From Candidatus Altimarinota bacterium (GTDB lineage Bacteria > Patescibacteriota > Gracilibacteria > BD1-5 > UBA6164), in NCBI GenBank assembly GCA_019454605.1, contig JACFNZ010000001.1:124001-188000 (forward strand): a DNA stretch of 64,000 nt. Direction: 5' to 3'. Below, one piece after another: positions 32,526 through 44,863 of this stretch; positions within the stretch are counted from its first letter, which is position 1; the number at the start of each line of letters is the position of its first letter. The notes beneath the pieces are model-generated. The model did not search any database. It saw only the letters and a program-made list of their open reading frames with translations, and was not told the origin of the DNA. The position numbers were made by a program, and so were the translations under genes.

Positions 32526-32559
32526 AAAAAGTAGAATTTTTTTAAATTCTACTTTTTTT
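32526..32559. terminator. Intrinsic terminator
   Basis: AAAAAAGTAGAATTT, loop, AAATTCTACTTTTTT with a T-run; ends the VirB2-like transcript and may also end the minus-strand prepilin transcript. Confidence 0.8.
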
Positions 32560-32626
32560 AGTTTATAAAATATATACAATTAAGTAAAATATTTAATTAA
32601 ATATAATTTAGCTTATGAAAAAATTC

Positions 32627-34126
32627 TTATTTTACATATATATACATATTACATCAAGATATATTTCAAGTACAAGAAGTAGCTGTTGAGTTATTATATT
32701 TATAATATCACCATCATAGATTTAAATAAGCTCCATTATATCAAGGAACATTGGTATATAAATAATTATTTGATCAACTACAATCATTTCATCATAATCA
32801 TGTAAAGTGTAATCAGCAAACACCTCAAGTTGTTCAATTAGTATTACTTTGTAGATCCTCTAAACTTCAATAGTTCTTAGTACAATTAGTTCATTTATTT
32901 TCTACATATACATTATGATTATAAATACAACTATTACTAAAATATCTACTATAATTAATAGGTGTAATATTATAATCCACATCTACCCTATATACTCAAG
33001 AGTTTGTTCTAATAATATTTAAAGTATTATCTGAAAATAAGAAAGTTCAAGTTGAAATAGTAGCATTTTCTATTTGAAATCAATTTAATGCATTCGAAGT
33101 TGTATAAGATGTATTATTTTGTCATCAAACTCATCTCATAACTAAAGTCCATCATCAACCATCTTTATCCATATCACAATAAACTTTAAATGGATTATTT
33201 GAATTTATTCAATTTATTTGTATCCAATAGTTTCAACTATTAAGAGTTTGAGTTTCATTTTCTTTATATTCTTTACAATTTTTTGCATAGCTTCAATTTT
33301 TATATTTATAAGCATCATCATCTAAAGATACATTTGAGCTATTTCATCATCAATTATTAGAATTATTATTTTCTCAAACTTTAACTCAATCACTTTCTTG
33401 AACTTCAACTACTTTTTCTACTAAAGTATTTCAACTTAAAGTATATTTTCAAGTTTCTTTATCATTTGAAAAATACACTATAAAGTTATTATTTTTATTT
33501 TCATTACTTGATAAATCTAGTTTTCATGTTAAGTAGTTTGTCTTGTTTACTATATTTCAAGTGCTTGTAAAAAATATTCATAGTTTGCTTCATATTGTAT
33601 AAAAAGAATCAACTGTATTTATTGTATCTTCTGCATATACTTTATTTATTAATCTATTATATACATAATTTCAATCTTCTAAATATGTTCATAATTGGTA
33701 TCTTGTTTTATCTAGGTTTGTTGAGTATATATAGTTATTTTTTGTTTTTGGATCTTTAGAAGTTTTATTTAATTTTATTTCTCTTGATATATTATCTCAC
33801 ACTAATCATTGGATAGTATATACTATAGTTCAACTTGATATCTCTACACTTTCTTCTGGTGATGGATAGTGTCATGTTTTTGTTTCTAATAGTGATATTC
33901 ATTTCTCTATTGTTTTTAGAGTTGTAACTCTATTTCAATCTCTTGCTTCTTTTGAATAATTTTGAAATGATACAAAAGCTATTGTTGCTAGTATTGCTAA
34001 TATTGTTATTACTATTATTAATTCTACTAGTGTAAAGGCTTTTTTACTCCCCCTTAATCCCCCTCATTGAGGGGGAGAAACAAACAATAGTGAGTTAGGG
34101 GGAGTTTTTTTATTTAAGTTTTTCAT
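32627..34126 (-). CDS. Prepilin-type protein with fibrinogen-like domain
   Basis: 499 residues. A 30-residue leader precedes [20 protein letters not shown], the type IV prepilin cleavage site and stalk, almost identical to the protein at 10730. The C-terminal 200 residues resemble a fibrinogen/collagen C-type domain: [38 protein letters not shown], with several Cys and a closing [18 protein letters not shown]. Fibrinogen-like domains bind glycans or proteins on other cells. This and the DUF1566 prepilin look like variants of one stalk with exchanged adhesive heads. The leader contains a GC-rich palindromic insert (34047-34104). Confidence 0.85.
34047..34104. repeat. GC-rich palindromic mini-element inside the prepilin leader
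   Basis: About 58 bases with far more G+C than the surroundings. CCCCCTC/GAGGGGG forms an inner hairpin, and CTCCCCCTTA/TTAGGGGGAG an outer one. It reads in frame as [16 protein letters not shown], without stop, just before the prepilin signature. It resembles in-frame palindromic elements known from other bacteria. Confidence 0.6.
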
Positions 34127-34264
34127 GAATTTTTATTTAATAAAATAAAGCACTAGTAGTTTAGCATATTATTTTTAGATATCAAAAAAAAGAGCAAATT
34201 AAGAATTATATATTATATATAATAAAATAAAAAAGGAATAATATATTTATTCCCTTTTAAAAAA

Positions 34265-34483
34265 TTATTTTATATAGCCTATTTTTTTCATAAACTCCAT
34301 AAAATTATTATTATTATATACAATAACTCCATTTAATGTAATTTTATCTTCTTCTACAAGATATCTTTTCCCTTTTGGAAAAGAACCATTAAAATAAATA
34401 AAATTACCTATACCAACTTTCAGTTGTCCCAAATCACCATTACTCCTAAAGCACAAAATCGCTTCTTTTGTTAGTATTTCCAT
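34265..34483 (-). CDS. Small protein without UGA-glycine, likely foreign
   Basis: 72 residues from ATG 34481-34483, chosen over an upstream TTG because GGAG lies 6 bases before the ATG. All eight glycines are GGN (none TGA), unlike neighbours, which use TGA for most glycines. The product (MEILTKEAILCFRSNGDLGQ, FNGSFPKGKRYLVEEDKIT, VYNNNNFMEFMKKIGYIK) looks beta-rich; I do not recognise it. With the next gene upstream it forms a pair that reads identically in the standard code, suggesting recent transfer from a phage, plasmid or other bacterium. Confidence 0.65.
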   Translation of the reverse strand: MEILTKEAILCFRSNGDLGQLKVGIGNFIYFNGSFPKGKRYLVEEDKITLNGVIVYNNNNFMEFMKKIGYIK

Positions 34484-34489
34484 TTTTGT

Positions 34490-34493
34490 CTCC
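34490..34493 (-). promoter_or_regulatory. Shine-Dalgarno site GGAG
   Basis: GGAG on the minus strand, 6 bases before the ATG of the 72-residue gene. Most genes in the window have only A/T-rich sequence in this position. Confidence 0.5.
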
Positions 34494-34557
34494 AAATTTT
34501 TTTAAAAAGTATCAATATGTGTTATATATGAATTTTTTTAGGCTATCTGATATTTCT

Positions 34558-34722
34558 TTACCATTTTCGATAAACATAATTATCATTGTTGCCTAAATCA
34601 TATCCTATATATCTTCCATTAACATATATTTTTCGATTAAAACTTCCTATACGATCAAGAACCCGGACATTAACTTTTTTCCCATCTTTGGTATCAAAGT
34701 ATGTATCAATAAAATATGCCAT
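34558..34722 (-). CDS. 54-residue protein without UGA-glycine, likely foreign
   Basis: MAYFIDTYFDTKDGKKVNVR, VLDRIGSFNRKIYVNG, RYIGYDLGNNDNYVYRKW. All five glycines are GGN, and two arginine codons are CGA and one CGG, codons that are nearly missing from core genes here. A perfect AGGAGG lies 7 bases before the ATG. It is a small, probably beta-rich protein of unknown function. With its downstream neighbour it forms a two-gene cassette whose codon use matches a standard-code donor. Confidence 0.65.
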   Translation of the reverse strand: MAYFIDTYFDTKDGKKVNVRVLDRIGSFNRKIYVNGRYIGYDLGNNDNYVYRKW

Positions 34723-34729
34723 TTAATTA

Positions 34730-34735
34730 CCTCCT
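34730..34735 (-). promoter_or_regulatory. Perfect Shine-Dalgarno AGGAGG
   Basis: AGGAGG 7 bases before the ATG at 34722, the strongest ribosome binding site in the window. Confidence 0.7.
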
Positions 34736-34827
34736 TTTTTAAAAATAAAATGACTATTTATATATAGTCATTACTTAATAAAAGTCAATATTTAAATTTT
34801 ATACAATTAAAAATCTCTTTTTATTGT

Positions 34828-35055
34828 CTAAAACCCATCTTCATCCTCTCAATTTTCTTTATCTCAAGAAATAATTCAAGATAATCAAAATCAAGATATA
34901 AATCATAATGCTATTGAATAAAGTATTATAACAGATCAAGATTTAGTTCAAAATGGACTATATAGAGTTACAGAATTAATAGTATTTTGAAAATATAGTA
35001 TCAATCCTCAAATAACTCAAACTCAAATCATAATATAAAATAGTTTTGATGACAT
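34828..35055 (-). CDS. LapA-like two-helix membrane protein
   Basis: 75 residues with two membrane segments (LFYIMIGVGVIGGLILYF and VIILYSIALGFISGFGLSGI) and an acidic tail ending GEDEDGF, the usual shape of LapA/DUF1049 proteins. In enteric bacteria LapA takes part in lipopolysaccharide control, but small homologues occur in many bacteria with unknown roles. Start is the ATG at 35053-35055; stop is TAG. Divergent from leuS. Confidence 0.55.
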
Positions 35056-35184
35056 ATTTAAAAATATAAAATATTAAAATTAAACTCATTATAAAGTAAA
35101 AATATTTTTTGCAAAATAAAATTAGAATTTTAAAAGTTTTTCTATATAATAAAGCCAAATTTTTAGTTTTTAAAGTAGTAAAAT

Positions 35185-37947
35185 ATGTATAATCATAAAC
35201 AAATAGAAAAATATTGGCAAGAGTATTGGGAAGAAAATAAAACATTTAAAACTTCAAATGATTTTTCAAAACCAAAATTTTATACTCTTGATATGTTTCC
35301 TTATCCTTCAGGAGCTTGACTTCATGTAGGTCATCCAAAATGATATACTGCAAATGATATAATTTCAAGATATAAAAATGCTTCTTGATTTAACGTGCTT
35401 CATCCTATGGGGTGGGATGCTTTTTGATTACCTGCTGAAAATTATGCTATAAAAACCTGAACTCATCCAAGTATTACAATAAAAAATAATATAGAAACCT
35501 TTAAATCTCAAATAAAAGCTTTATGATTTTCATATGATTGGGATAAAGAAATTGATACAACAAATCCAAAATATTATAAATGGACTCAGTTTATTTTTGC
35601 TAAAATGTTTGAAGCTTGACTTGCTTATGAACAAGATTTGCCAATAAACTTTTGTCCAAGTTGTAAAACTTGACTTGCAAATGAAGAAGTTTTAAATAAT
35701 TGAAGTTGTGAGAGATGTTGAGCACAAGTAGAAAAAAGAAAATTAAGACAATGGGTGCTTGCAATTACAAAATATGCAGATAGACTTGAAAAAGATATTG
35801 ATAGTGTCGATTGGCCAGAGTGAATAAAAGATATGCAAAAAAAATGGATCTGAAGAAGTGAATGAGTAGAGTTTAAACTAAAAAAATATTGAGATGAAGA
35901 AAAAAATATTTCTGTTTATACTACAAGACTTGATACAGTTTTTGGGATGACTTATGCAGTTATAGCTCCTGATCATAAAGATATAAATGATTTTATAAAT
36001 TTAGAGCAAAAAGAAGTTTGTGAAAAATATATTAAAACTTCAAAAAATAAATCTGATCTTGATAGAACTTGAAGCAAAGAAAAAACTTGAGTTTTTACTT
36101 GAAGTTATGTTATTAATCCATTTAATAAAGAAAAAATTCCAGTATATATTTGAGATTATGTACTTTGAAATTATTGAACTTGAGCAGTTATGGCCGTTCC
36201 TGCACATGATGAGAGAGACTTTGAATTTGCAAAAAAAATGGAAATAAAAATAAAAGAAGTTATATCATGAGGAAAAGAAATCCCATTTACAAGTGATTGA
36301 ATTTTAATTAATTCTTGAGAGTTTAATTGACTTACATCAAAAAAAGCAAGAGAAGAGTTATTAAATTTTGCTATAGAAAAATGATTTTGAGAAAAAAAAG
36401 TAAACTATAAACTAAGAGATTGGCTTTTTTCAAGACAAAGATATTGGTGAGAACCTATTCCTTTGATTCATCTAAAAAAAGAAGATATAAAATGACTTAA
36501 AAGAATTTATGATTTAAATGATTGTCCTTTAGATAATAATGCTTATGTTTTAAAAACAAAAGTAGATTCTTTTTTAGAAGAAGAAAAAAAAATTGAATTT
36601 TGAAGCGAAGCCTGTTTGAGCGAAGCGAGTTCTACAGCAAGAAATTCAAATTCTTTTTCTTGAAACAATGAAATAGACAAAAGAGTTTTGTGTTCAAAAT
36701 GAGAAATAAAAGATTTGGTTATAAATAAAAAAATAGTTTCAAGAATTTATTCATGACTTTATAGCGATATAATTATTGATTGGAATTTACCTTTAAAATT
36801 ACCAAATGTTGAGAATTTTGAACCATCAAGTGATGGAAATTCTCCTCTTTCAAGAGTTGATGATTTTGTAAATATTTCCCTTGCTCCTAATTTATCTTGA
36901 AAAAGAGAAACAAATACTATGCCTCAATGGTGATGAAGTTGTTGGTATTATCTAAGATTTCAAGATAGAGAAAATGAAAATATGCTTGTTTGAAAAGAAG
37001 CACAAAAATATTGGTGATCAGTTGATAGTTATGTAGGTTGAGCAGAACATGCTGTTTTACATTTACTTTATGCAAGATTTTGGCATAAATTTTTATATGA
37101 TATAGGAATTGTTTCTACAAAAGAACCATTTGCAAAATTAAGAAATCAATGACTTGTACTTGCTTATGCTTATGAAGATGAAAATGGATGACTTATAGCA
37201 AGTGATTTAGTATTTGAAGAAAATTGAAAATTTTTCCATAAAGAAACAAAAAAAGAAGTAAAGCAAGTTATTGCAAAAATGTCTAAATCTTTAAAAAATG
37301 TAGTAAATCCAAACGATATTGTAGAAGAATTTTGAGCAGATAGCTTAAGACTTTATGAGATGTCTTTATGAGATTTTAAAGATTCAAGCCCTTGGGATAC
37401 AAAAAATATTATTTGAGTAAAAAGATTTTTAGATAAAGTATGGGATTTGTTTGAAAAAGATAGATTTTGAGAAAATGATGAAACTGCAATGAAAAATATG
37501 CATAAAACTATTAAAAAAGTATGAGAAGATATAGAAAATTATAAATTTAATACAGCTATTTCATCACTTATAATTTTGGTAAATTATGGAACTCCAAAAG
37601 ATGAAGATAAAAAAAATCTTTGGCTAAAAAATCTACTTATAATACTTCATCCTTTTGCCCCACATTTAGCAGAAGAATTATATAAAAAACTTTGAAATAA
37701 AGAAAGTATTTATCTTGCTTCTTGGCCAAAGTATGATGAAAATATGACAATAGACAATGAAGTTGTTATTTGAATTCAAGTGCTTGGAAAATTAAGATGA
37801 GAATTAAAAATTAGTTTAGATGAAAATAAAGATGAGATCTTAAAAAAAGCAAAAGAGATTGAATCTGTTACAAAATGGCTTGAATGAAAAGAAATAGTAA
37901 AAGAAATTTATGTGCCTGGGAAAATTATAAATATTGTCGTGAAATAA
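35185..37947 (+). CDS. leuS: Leucyl-tRNA synthetase
   Basis: 920 residues, class I synthetase. HIGH motif as [18 protein letters not shown], editing/connective segments, zinc-type Cys cluster CPSCKTGLANEEV and CERCGAQVEK, and the KMSKS motif in [20 protein letters not shown]. It charges tRNA-Leu in the cytoplasm. Almost all conserved glycines are TGA. An in-frame stretch near 36600-36660 ([17 protein letters not shown]) is foreign in composition and interrupts the normal sequence between catalytic blocks; the frame stays open, so the enzyme is probably active. Divergent from the LapA-like gene. Confidence 0.97.
36600..36660 (+). repeat. In-frame repeat insertion in leuS
   Basis: Two GCGAAGC copies (in GAAGCGAAGCC and GAGCGAAGCGAG) lie between the inverted flanks TTGAATTT and AAATTCAA. 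The DNA is richer in G+C than its surroundings and codes in frame. It looks like a small mobile or amplified repeat placed in a tolerant loop. Confidence 0.5.
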
Positions 37948-37976
37948 AAAAAAGAAACAAAAATTTGTTTCTTTTT

Positions 37977-39884
<1,908 letters not shown>

Positions 39885-39982
39885 TTAAGCTTATTTTTTA
39901 GTCAAATAATATAGTTTTAATATACTCTTTTTGCTTAATAAATCAAGTTTTTATTAATATATAAAGGGTTTTTAAATAAAAT

Positions 39983-40012
39983 AAAAATCAAGTTTTTAAA
40001 ACTTGATTTTTT
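39983..40012 (-). terminator. Intrinsic terminator after rpmA
   Basis: AAAATCAAGTTTT / AAAACTTGATTTT hairpin touching the rpmA stop on the minus strand, so the S12-S7-L27 transcript can end here. Confidence 0.7.
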
Positions 40013-40283
40013 ATTTTACTAAAACATAAATATCTTTATAAACTCTTCCGTCAAATCTTACTCTTTTTTTCTCTTGAAATGATACTACACCATCTCTATT
40101 TGCATATAAAGTAAAATCATGTCCTTGAGAAACTCATTCTCCTGGCCAAAATTTATTTCATTTTTGTCTAACAATTATATTTCCACTTCTTGCTTCAAGA
40201 CCTCAAAATATTTTTACTCAAAGTCTTTTGGCATTGGAATCACGACCATTATTTGTTGATCATTGGGCTTTCTTGTGTGCCAT
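40011..40283 (-). CDS. rpmA: Ribosomal protein L27
   Basis: 90 residues. MAHKKAQWSTNNGRDSNAKR, LGVKIFGGLEARSGNIIVRQ, KGNKFWPGEGVSQGHDFTLY are typical. It reaches the peptidyl transferase centre. It starts directly with MAHKK rather than the longer, cleaved extension found in Firmicutes. It is normally beside L21, but here it follows S12 and S7. Confidence 0.96.
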
Positions 40284-40324
40284 TTTTTATTTAGTTAAAT
40301 TTTAAAGTTTTTTTAATTATTTAA

Positions 40325-40759
40325 TTATCTATTTGCAAATCTAGCAAATGCTTTATTAGCTTCTGCCATTTTGTAAACTTCTAATTTTTTCTTAACTGCA
40401 TTTCAAGTTTCATTTGCTGCATCAATTAGTTCAACTGATAAAGCTTTAGAAAAATTTACTCATTTTTTTGATCTTGCTGATTCAAGTATCCATCTTGCAG
40501 CTAGAAATAATTGTCTTTTTGATTTAACTTCTTGTGGTACTTGGTATATAGAACCTCAAACTCTTTTTGGTCTTACTTCTATTTTTGGCATAACATTTTC
40601 AAGAGCCTTTAAAAAAATTTCTTCAGGTTTTTTATGTCCTTTTGATTTTATTTCTTCAAACACATCTGATAAAAGTTTTATTGCTAAGCTTTTTTTTCAA
40701 TCAAGCATAATATAGTTAATAAATTTATCAACTAATTTATCTTTTCAAATTATAATCAT
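40325..40759 (-). CDS. rpsG: Ribosomal protein S7
   Basis: 144 residues. KFINYIMLDGKKSLAIKLLS, EVRPKRVGGSIYQVPQEVKS, RQLFLAARWILESARSKKG are classic, and KKKLEVYKMAEANKAFARFA ends the protein. It organises the 16S rRNA 3' domain. It follows rpsL in the str-type order; no fusA lies after it, rpmA does. Confidence 0.96.
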
Positions 40760-40852
40760 ATTTAATTTGTAATAAAGTAAAATTTTTCACTACTTCTTTT
40801 AATAAAGAAATAATTACTCTTTATTTTGCAAAATATTTGCATTAATAGATGT

Positions 40853-41275
40853 TTATTTTTTTGGTCTTTTAGCACCATATAAACTTCTACCTTGTTTTCT
40901 ATTTTTAACTCACTCAGTATCAAGTAATCATCTAACGATATGGTATCTTACTCAAGGAAGATCTTTAACTCTTCAACCTCTAATAGCAACTACAGAGTGT
41001 TCTTGAAGGTTGTGTCATTCTCATCCAATATAAGCATTAACCTCATATCAATTAGTAAGTCTTACTTTTGCTACTTTTCTTAAAGCTGAGTTAGGTTTTT
41101 TAGGAGTCATTGTAGTAACTTTTGTACAAACTCATCTTTTTTGAGGAGCTCAATTTTGTAAATCAGTTATTTTATTTCCCTTAATAGAGTTTCTAATAAC
41201 TTGTAAAGCAGGAGATTTAGATTTTCTAATTTTATCTTTTCTACTTCTTTTTACTAGTTGGTTTATAGTAGTCAT
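40853..41275 (-). CDS. rpsL: Ribosomal protein S12
   Basis: 140 residues: [80 protein letters not shown]. The Lys in [11 protein letters not shown] is the streptomycin-related position. Decoding-centre protein. The first gene of the S12-S7-L27 group. Confidence 0.97.
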
Positions 41276-41414
41276 AAAATATTAATAATTAATAATTAGT
41301 AATTAATAACTTTAGAATTATTAATTTAAAATTAAGTTTTAGTTTTTTAATGGAAGATATTTTATACAAAAACAACTTTTTGTCAAATTATATAAAATAG
41401 CTCCAAATAAAAAA

Positions 41415-41807
41415 TTATCTTTTTGACCAAGATGGAGATTTTCTTGCTTTTTTCTTTCCTGGTTTTTTTCTTTCAACTTTTCTTGCATCTCTTGTTAAAA
41501 ATCAAGCTTCTTTTAAAGATTTTTTAAAATCTTCTGATTTTTCAGCTAAAGCTCTTGAAAGTCAGTGTTTAATAGCTTGAACTTGAGCAGAAATTCAAGA
41601 TCCTGCTACTTTTACTTCAAAAAATACTTTATCTTTTAAAGAACATAATTTGATTGGAGCAAAAGCTACTTCAAACAAATCTTGTCTTGTAATATAAGTT
41701 GAAACATCTTTTCAATTTATAGTAGAATTTCAAGCCCCCTCAAATAATCTAACTTGAGCAGTAGATGTTTTTCTTCTTCAAATTGAATGAATATATTTAT
41801 TAGCCAT
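41415..41807 (-). CDS. rpsI: Ribosomal protein S9
   Basis: 130 residues: YIHSIGRRKTSTAQVRLFEG, VAGSGISAQVQAIKHGLSRA and a basic tail ending KKKARKSPSWSKR, whose last Arg contacts P-site tRNA. Located 12 bases after rplM, the usual pair. Confidence 0.96.
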
Positions 41808-41819
41808 AAGTTTTTAAAA

Positions 41820-42251
41820 TTATAAAGTTATTGTTTCAGGTTTTTGAGATTTAAATCCATGTTCTTGTCAAGTAACAAGTTTTAATCTTAGATTCATATC
41901 TTTTCTTAATCTATTTTTTGGTAGCATTCAAGAAACAGATTTTCTTAATGCTTCAGTTGGTTTTTTAACAAGTAATTTACCTAAAGTAATTTCTTTTAAT
42001 CAACCCATAAATCCAGAATGTCTGTAATATTTTTTATCTTCTAATTTACTTCAAGTAACAGCTATTTTATCTGAATTGATTACGACTACATAGTCTCAAT
42101 TATCAACATGTGGAGCAAATGATACTTTATTTTTTCATCTTAAAATAGTAGCTATTTTTGTTGAAAGTCTTCAAAGATTTTGACCTTCAGCATCTATTAA
42201 ATACCATTTTCTTTGATCATTTACTATTTGTTTAGGCATTATTGTTTTCAT
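41820..42251 (-). CDS. rplM: Ribosomal protein L13
   Basis: 143 residues: RKWYLIDAEGQNLGRLSTKI, NGDYVVVINSDKIAVTGSKL, YYRHSGFMGGLKEITLGKLL, SGMLPKNRLRKDMNLRLKLV. 50S assembly protein, followed by rpsI and preceded by rplQ. Confidence 0.96.
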
Positions 42252-42272
42252 AATGTTTTTATTAAATAATAA

Positions 42273-42635
42273 TTAAATAAGTTCTAGTAATACAATTTTT
42301 GCATTATCTCAATCTCTGTATTTTATTGGTGTAGTTCTTGTAAATCAAGATGTTTTAACATCTTTATATTTTGGAGCTACGTTTGTAAATAATTCTTTTG
42401 ATGATTCTTTTGTGAAAACATGTTGCATAACATATCTTATTGCATTTAATTCATCTTTAGAATTTACTACATTTATTAATCTATCAATCATAGGAACCAT
42501 TAATGCTGCTTTTTTAGGAGTAGTTTTAATAGATTTATGTAAAAAGAAATTTGTTAATAGATTTCTTTCCATAGCTTTTCTATGTTGAAAAGTTTTTCAG
42601 TTAAACTTTAAGTTTTTCCTTACTCTATGTCTCAT
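42273..42635 (-). CDS. rplQ: Ribosomal protein L17
   Basis: 120 residues. MRHRVRKNLKFNGKTFQHRK, AMERNLLTNFFLHKSIKTTP, KKAALMVPMIDRLINVVNSK, with GFTRTTPIKYRDGDNAKI at the end. It binds near the exit tunnel. It follows rpoA, as in the alpha operon of most bacteria. Confidence 0.95.
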
Positions 42636-42644
42636 AAGTAAAAA

Positions 42645-42730
42645 TTATAAATTATAAATTATAAATTATGAATTTATTGAATAAAATTAAAAATAAAATT
42701 TCTAATTTCTAATTCTCAATTCCTAATTTT
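42645..42730. repeat. AAATTAT tandem repeats and shared 20-bp junction repeat
   Basis: Three or more AAATTAT/AATTATA units before rplQ, then AATTCTCAATTCCTAATTTT (42711-42730), identical to 19442-19461. Similar short tandem arrays occur at 44383-44425 (AAGTTAT) and 41280-41310. Confidence 0.55.
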
Positions 42731-42731
42731 A

Positions 42732-43712
42732 TTAGTCATCTCAAAGAAGTTTAAGTCCTCTTTCATTAAGTCATTCTCTTATTTCAGTCATTGCTTTTTT
42801 TCAAAATCATTTTATAGAAGATAATTTTGTTTCAGTACATTTTACCAATTGTTCTATAGATAAAATATTTCCATTTATTAAAGCATTTAAAGTTCTTGGA
42901 GAAAGTCACATAATTTCAATTGGAGTATAAGTTTCTCTTTCTAATTCTTCTTTAATTTCTTCTTTTTCTTTTTTAATTAAATCTTCTACACTAGATATAA
43001 ATCCTCCCTCTACTTGTAGTCATTCTTCATTGAATAATCCAAAGTAAGACGATAACATATTTGAAGAAAATTTTAATGCATCTACTGGAGAAATAACTCA
43101 ATTTGTTGAAATAATCATTTCTAAAGAGTCTAGGCTCGTGATATCTCAAAATCTTGTATCAGTTATTTCATACTTAACATTAGTTACTGGAGAGAAATTA
43201 GCATCTATTAATAAAACTCCAACATCTTCTTCTCTTTTTTTAAGATCTTCAATACTTAAATATCATACTGTTTTTTCCACTCTTATATCAATATCAAGAC
43301 TTAATCAATCTTTATCTATTTCAGTTATGTATAAGTCTTTATTTAATATTTCAACTCAAGTACTTGTTTTTATATCAGATGCTGTAACTTTTCAAGCTTT
43401 ATTTTTTGATAATTTTATCCATTCTATATCTGAAGTTTTTTTATCTATTATTAAGCTTTTTAAATTTAACATAATATCTAATACTGTATCTTTAACTCAT
43501 GGTATAGTTGAATACTCATGATTTGCTCAAGAAACTTTTATTCCAGTAACTCTAGCTCATGGTATAGAAGATAATAAAACTCTTCTAAGTGAATTTCATA
43601 AAGTAACTCAATATCACCTTGGTAAAGGACCTAAAATAAATTTAGAAGTATTTTTATCAAGGTTTTCTTGAGAGATTTTTGGAACTCAAATTATATTGTG
43701 TATAATATGCAT
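42732..43712 (-). CDS. rpoA: RNA polymerase alpha subunit
   Basis: 326 residues. N-terminal dimer domain: ILGPLPRGYGVTLGNSLRRV, LLSSIPGARVTGIKV, TIPGVKDTVLDIMLNLK; C-terminal domain: PIEIMGLSPRTLNALINGNI, LVKCTETKLSSIKGFGKKAM, EIREGLNERGLKL with the helix-hairpin-helix that binds UP elements. Located between rpsD and rplQ. It is essential for polymerase assembly. Confidence 0.97.
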
Positions 43713-43757
43713 TTTAAAAAAATTATAAAAATAACAAAGTAAAATTTTAAAAAAATA

Positions 43758-44381
43758 TTATTTTGAATAGAACTCAATAATTTTTTGAATATCTATTATT
43801 TGATCAAAATCTTCGTTTTCAGGTAATGATTTTATTGTTATTTTAATATTTTTAGCATCTACATCAATCCATTTTGTTTTAGAAACATCTCATTTATTTT
43901 CTTTAGAAAATTCAGCTAATTCTTCAATTAAGGATTTATATAAAGGACTTTCTTTAAATTTTTCTCTTAATTCTAAAGTATCTCAAATTTTTACTGATAT
44001 TGAAGGAACATCAATATTAACTCAATTTAGTTTAAAATGAGCATGAGAAACAAATTGTCTTGATTGCATTCTTGTTCTTGCAAAATTTGCTCTATATAAT
44101 ACATTATCAACTCTTAATTCAAGCATTCTAAGCATTTTATCTCAAGTAGTTCCTGGAGCTTTAGATTTTACAGCCTTATCATAATAAGATGCAAATTGTT
44201 TTTCTGATAATCAAAACATTCTTTTTGCCATTTGTTTTTTTCTCAATTGTCATCCAAATTCAGAATTTTTTCTTGATTTTAAAAGAGCTCTTTTTGATTG
44301 ACTTAAATCATATTTTTCTGTTCCAAAAAGATTTATTCACTCTCTTCTACATAGTTTTTTCTTTGGTCAAGTATATCTCAT
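43758..44381 (-). CDS. rpsD: Ribosomal protein S4
   Basis: 207 residues: [61 protein letters not shown]4 domain [37 protein letters not shown]. Primary 16S rRNA binder and, in other bacteria, translational repressor of its own operon. No zinc Cys set is seen at the N-terminus beyond a single Cys. Confidence 0.96.
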
Positions 44382-44429
44382 AAATAGTTATAAGTTATAA
44401 AGTTATAAGTTATAAAGTTATAATAATTA

Positions 44430-44819
44430 TTATAAACTTCTAGTTTTTTTCTTTCTACATCCATTGTGTGGAACAGGAGTAATATCAAATATTGCTCTTA
44501 ATTCAAGTCCACCAGATATAAGTCATCTAATTGCTTGTTCTCTTCAAACTCAAATTCATTTTACATAAACATCAACTGTTTCTAAGTTATGTAAAGTTTT
44601 TGCTTTAGTAGCAGCTTGTTCTACTGCAATTTGTGCAGCATATGGAGTTGCTTCTCTTGCTCATTTAAATCAAGCACTTCATCCTGAAGCCCAAGTTAAT
44701 ACATTTCCTTTTTCATCAGTAATAGAAACTATAGTGTTATTAAATGAAGCCATTATATGAGCTTGTCATAATTGAACTATTTTTTTTGTCTTTTTAGACT
44801 TTTTTACAGTCTTAACCAT
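44430..44819 (-). CDS. rpsK: Ribosomal protein S11
   Basis: 129 residues: [77 protein letters not shown]. Platform protein of the 30S subunit. Between rpsM and rpsD. Confidence 0.96.
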
Positions 44820-44863
44820 AAAATAAATAAATTAAAAATTAATATTATTAATAATAGTAACTA

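Noticed and set aside
34976-35245. 89-codon minus-strand frame across the LapA-like and leuS starts
   Set aside because: It overlaps two better supported genes and is only a run of Phe/Leu/Ile codons from AT-rich DNA.
43138-43521. 127-codon plus-strand frame
   Set aside because: It lies antisense to rpoA, which has full conserved motifs on the minus strand; the frame is a shadow of its AT-rich codons.
44383-44425. Tandem AAGTTAT units as a possible CRISPR or regulatory array
   Set aside because: Units are only 7-8 bases with no spacers, so not a CRISPR array; simple AT-rich repeat.
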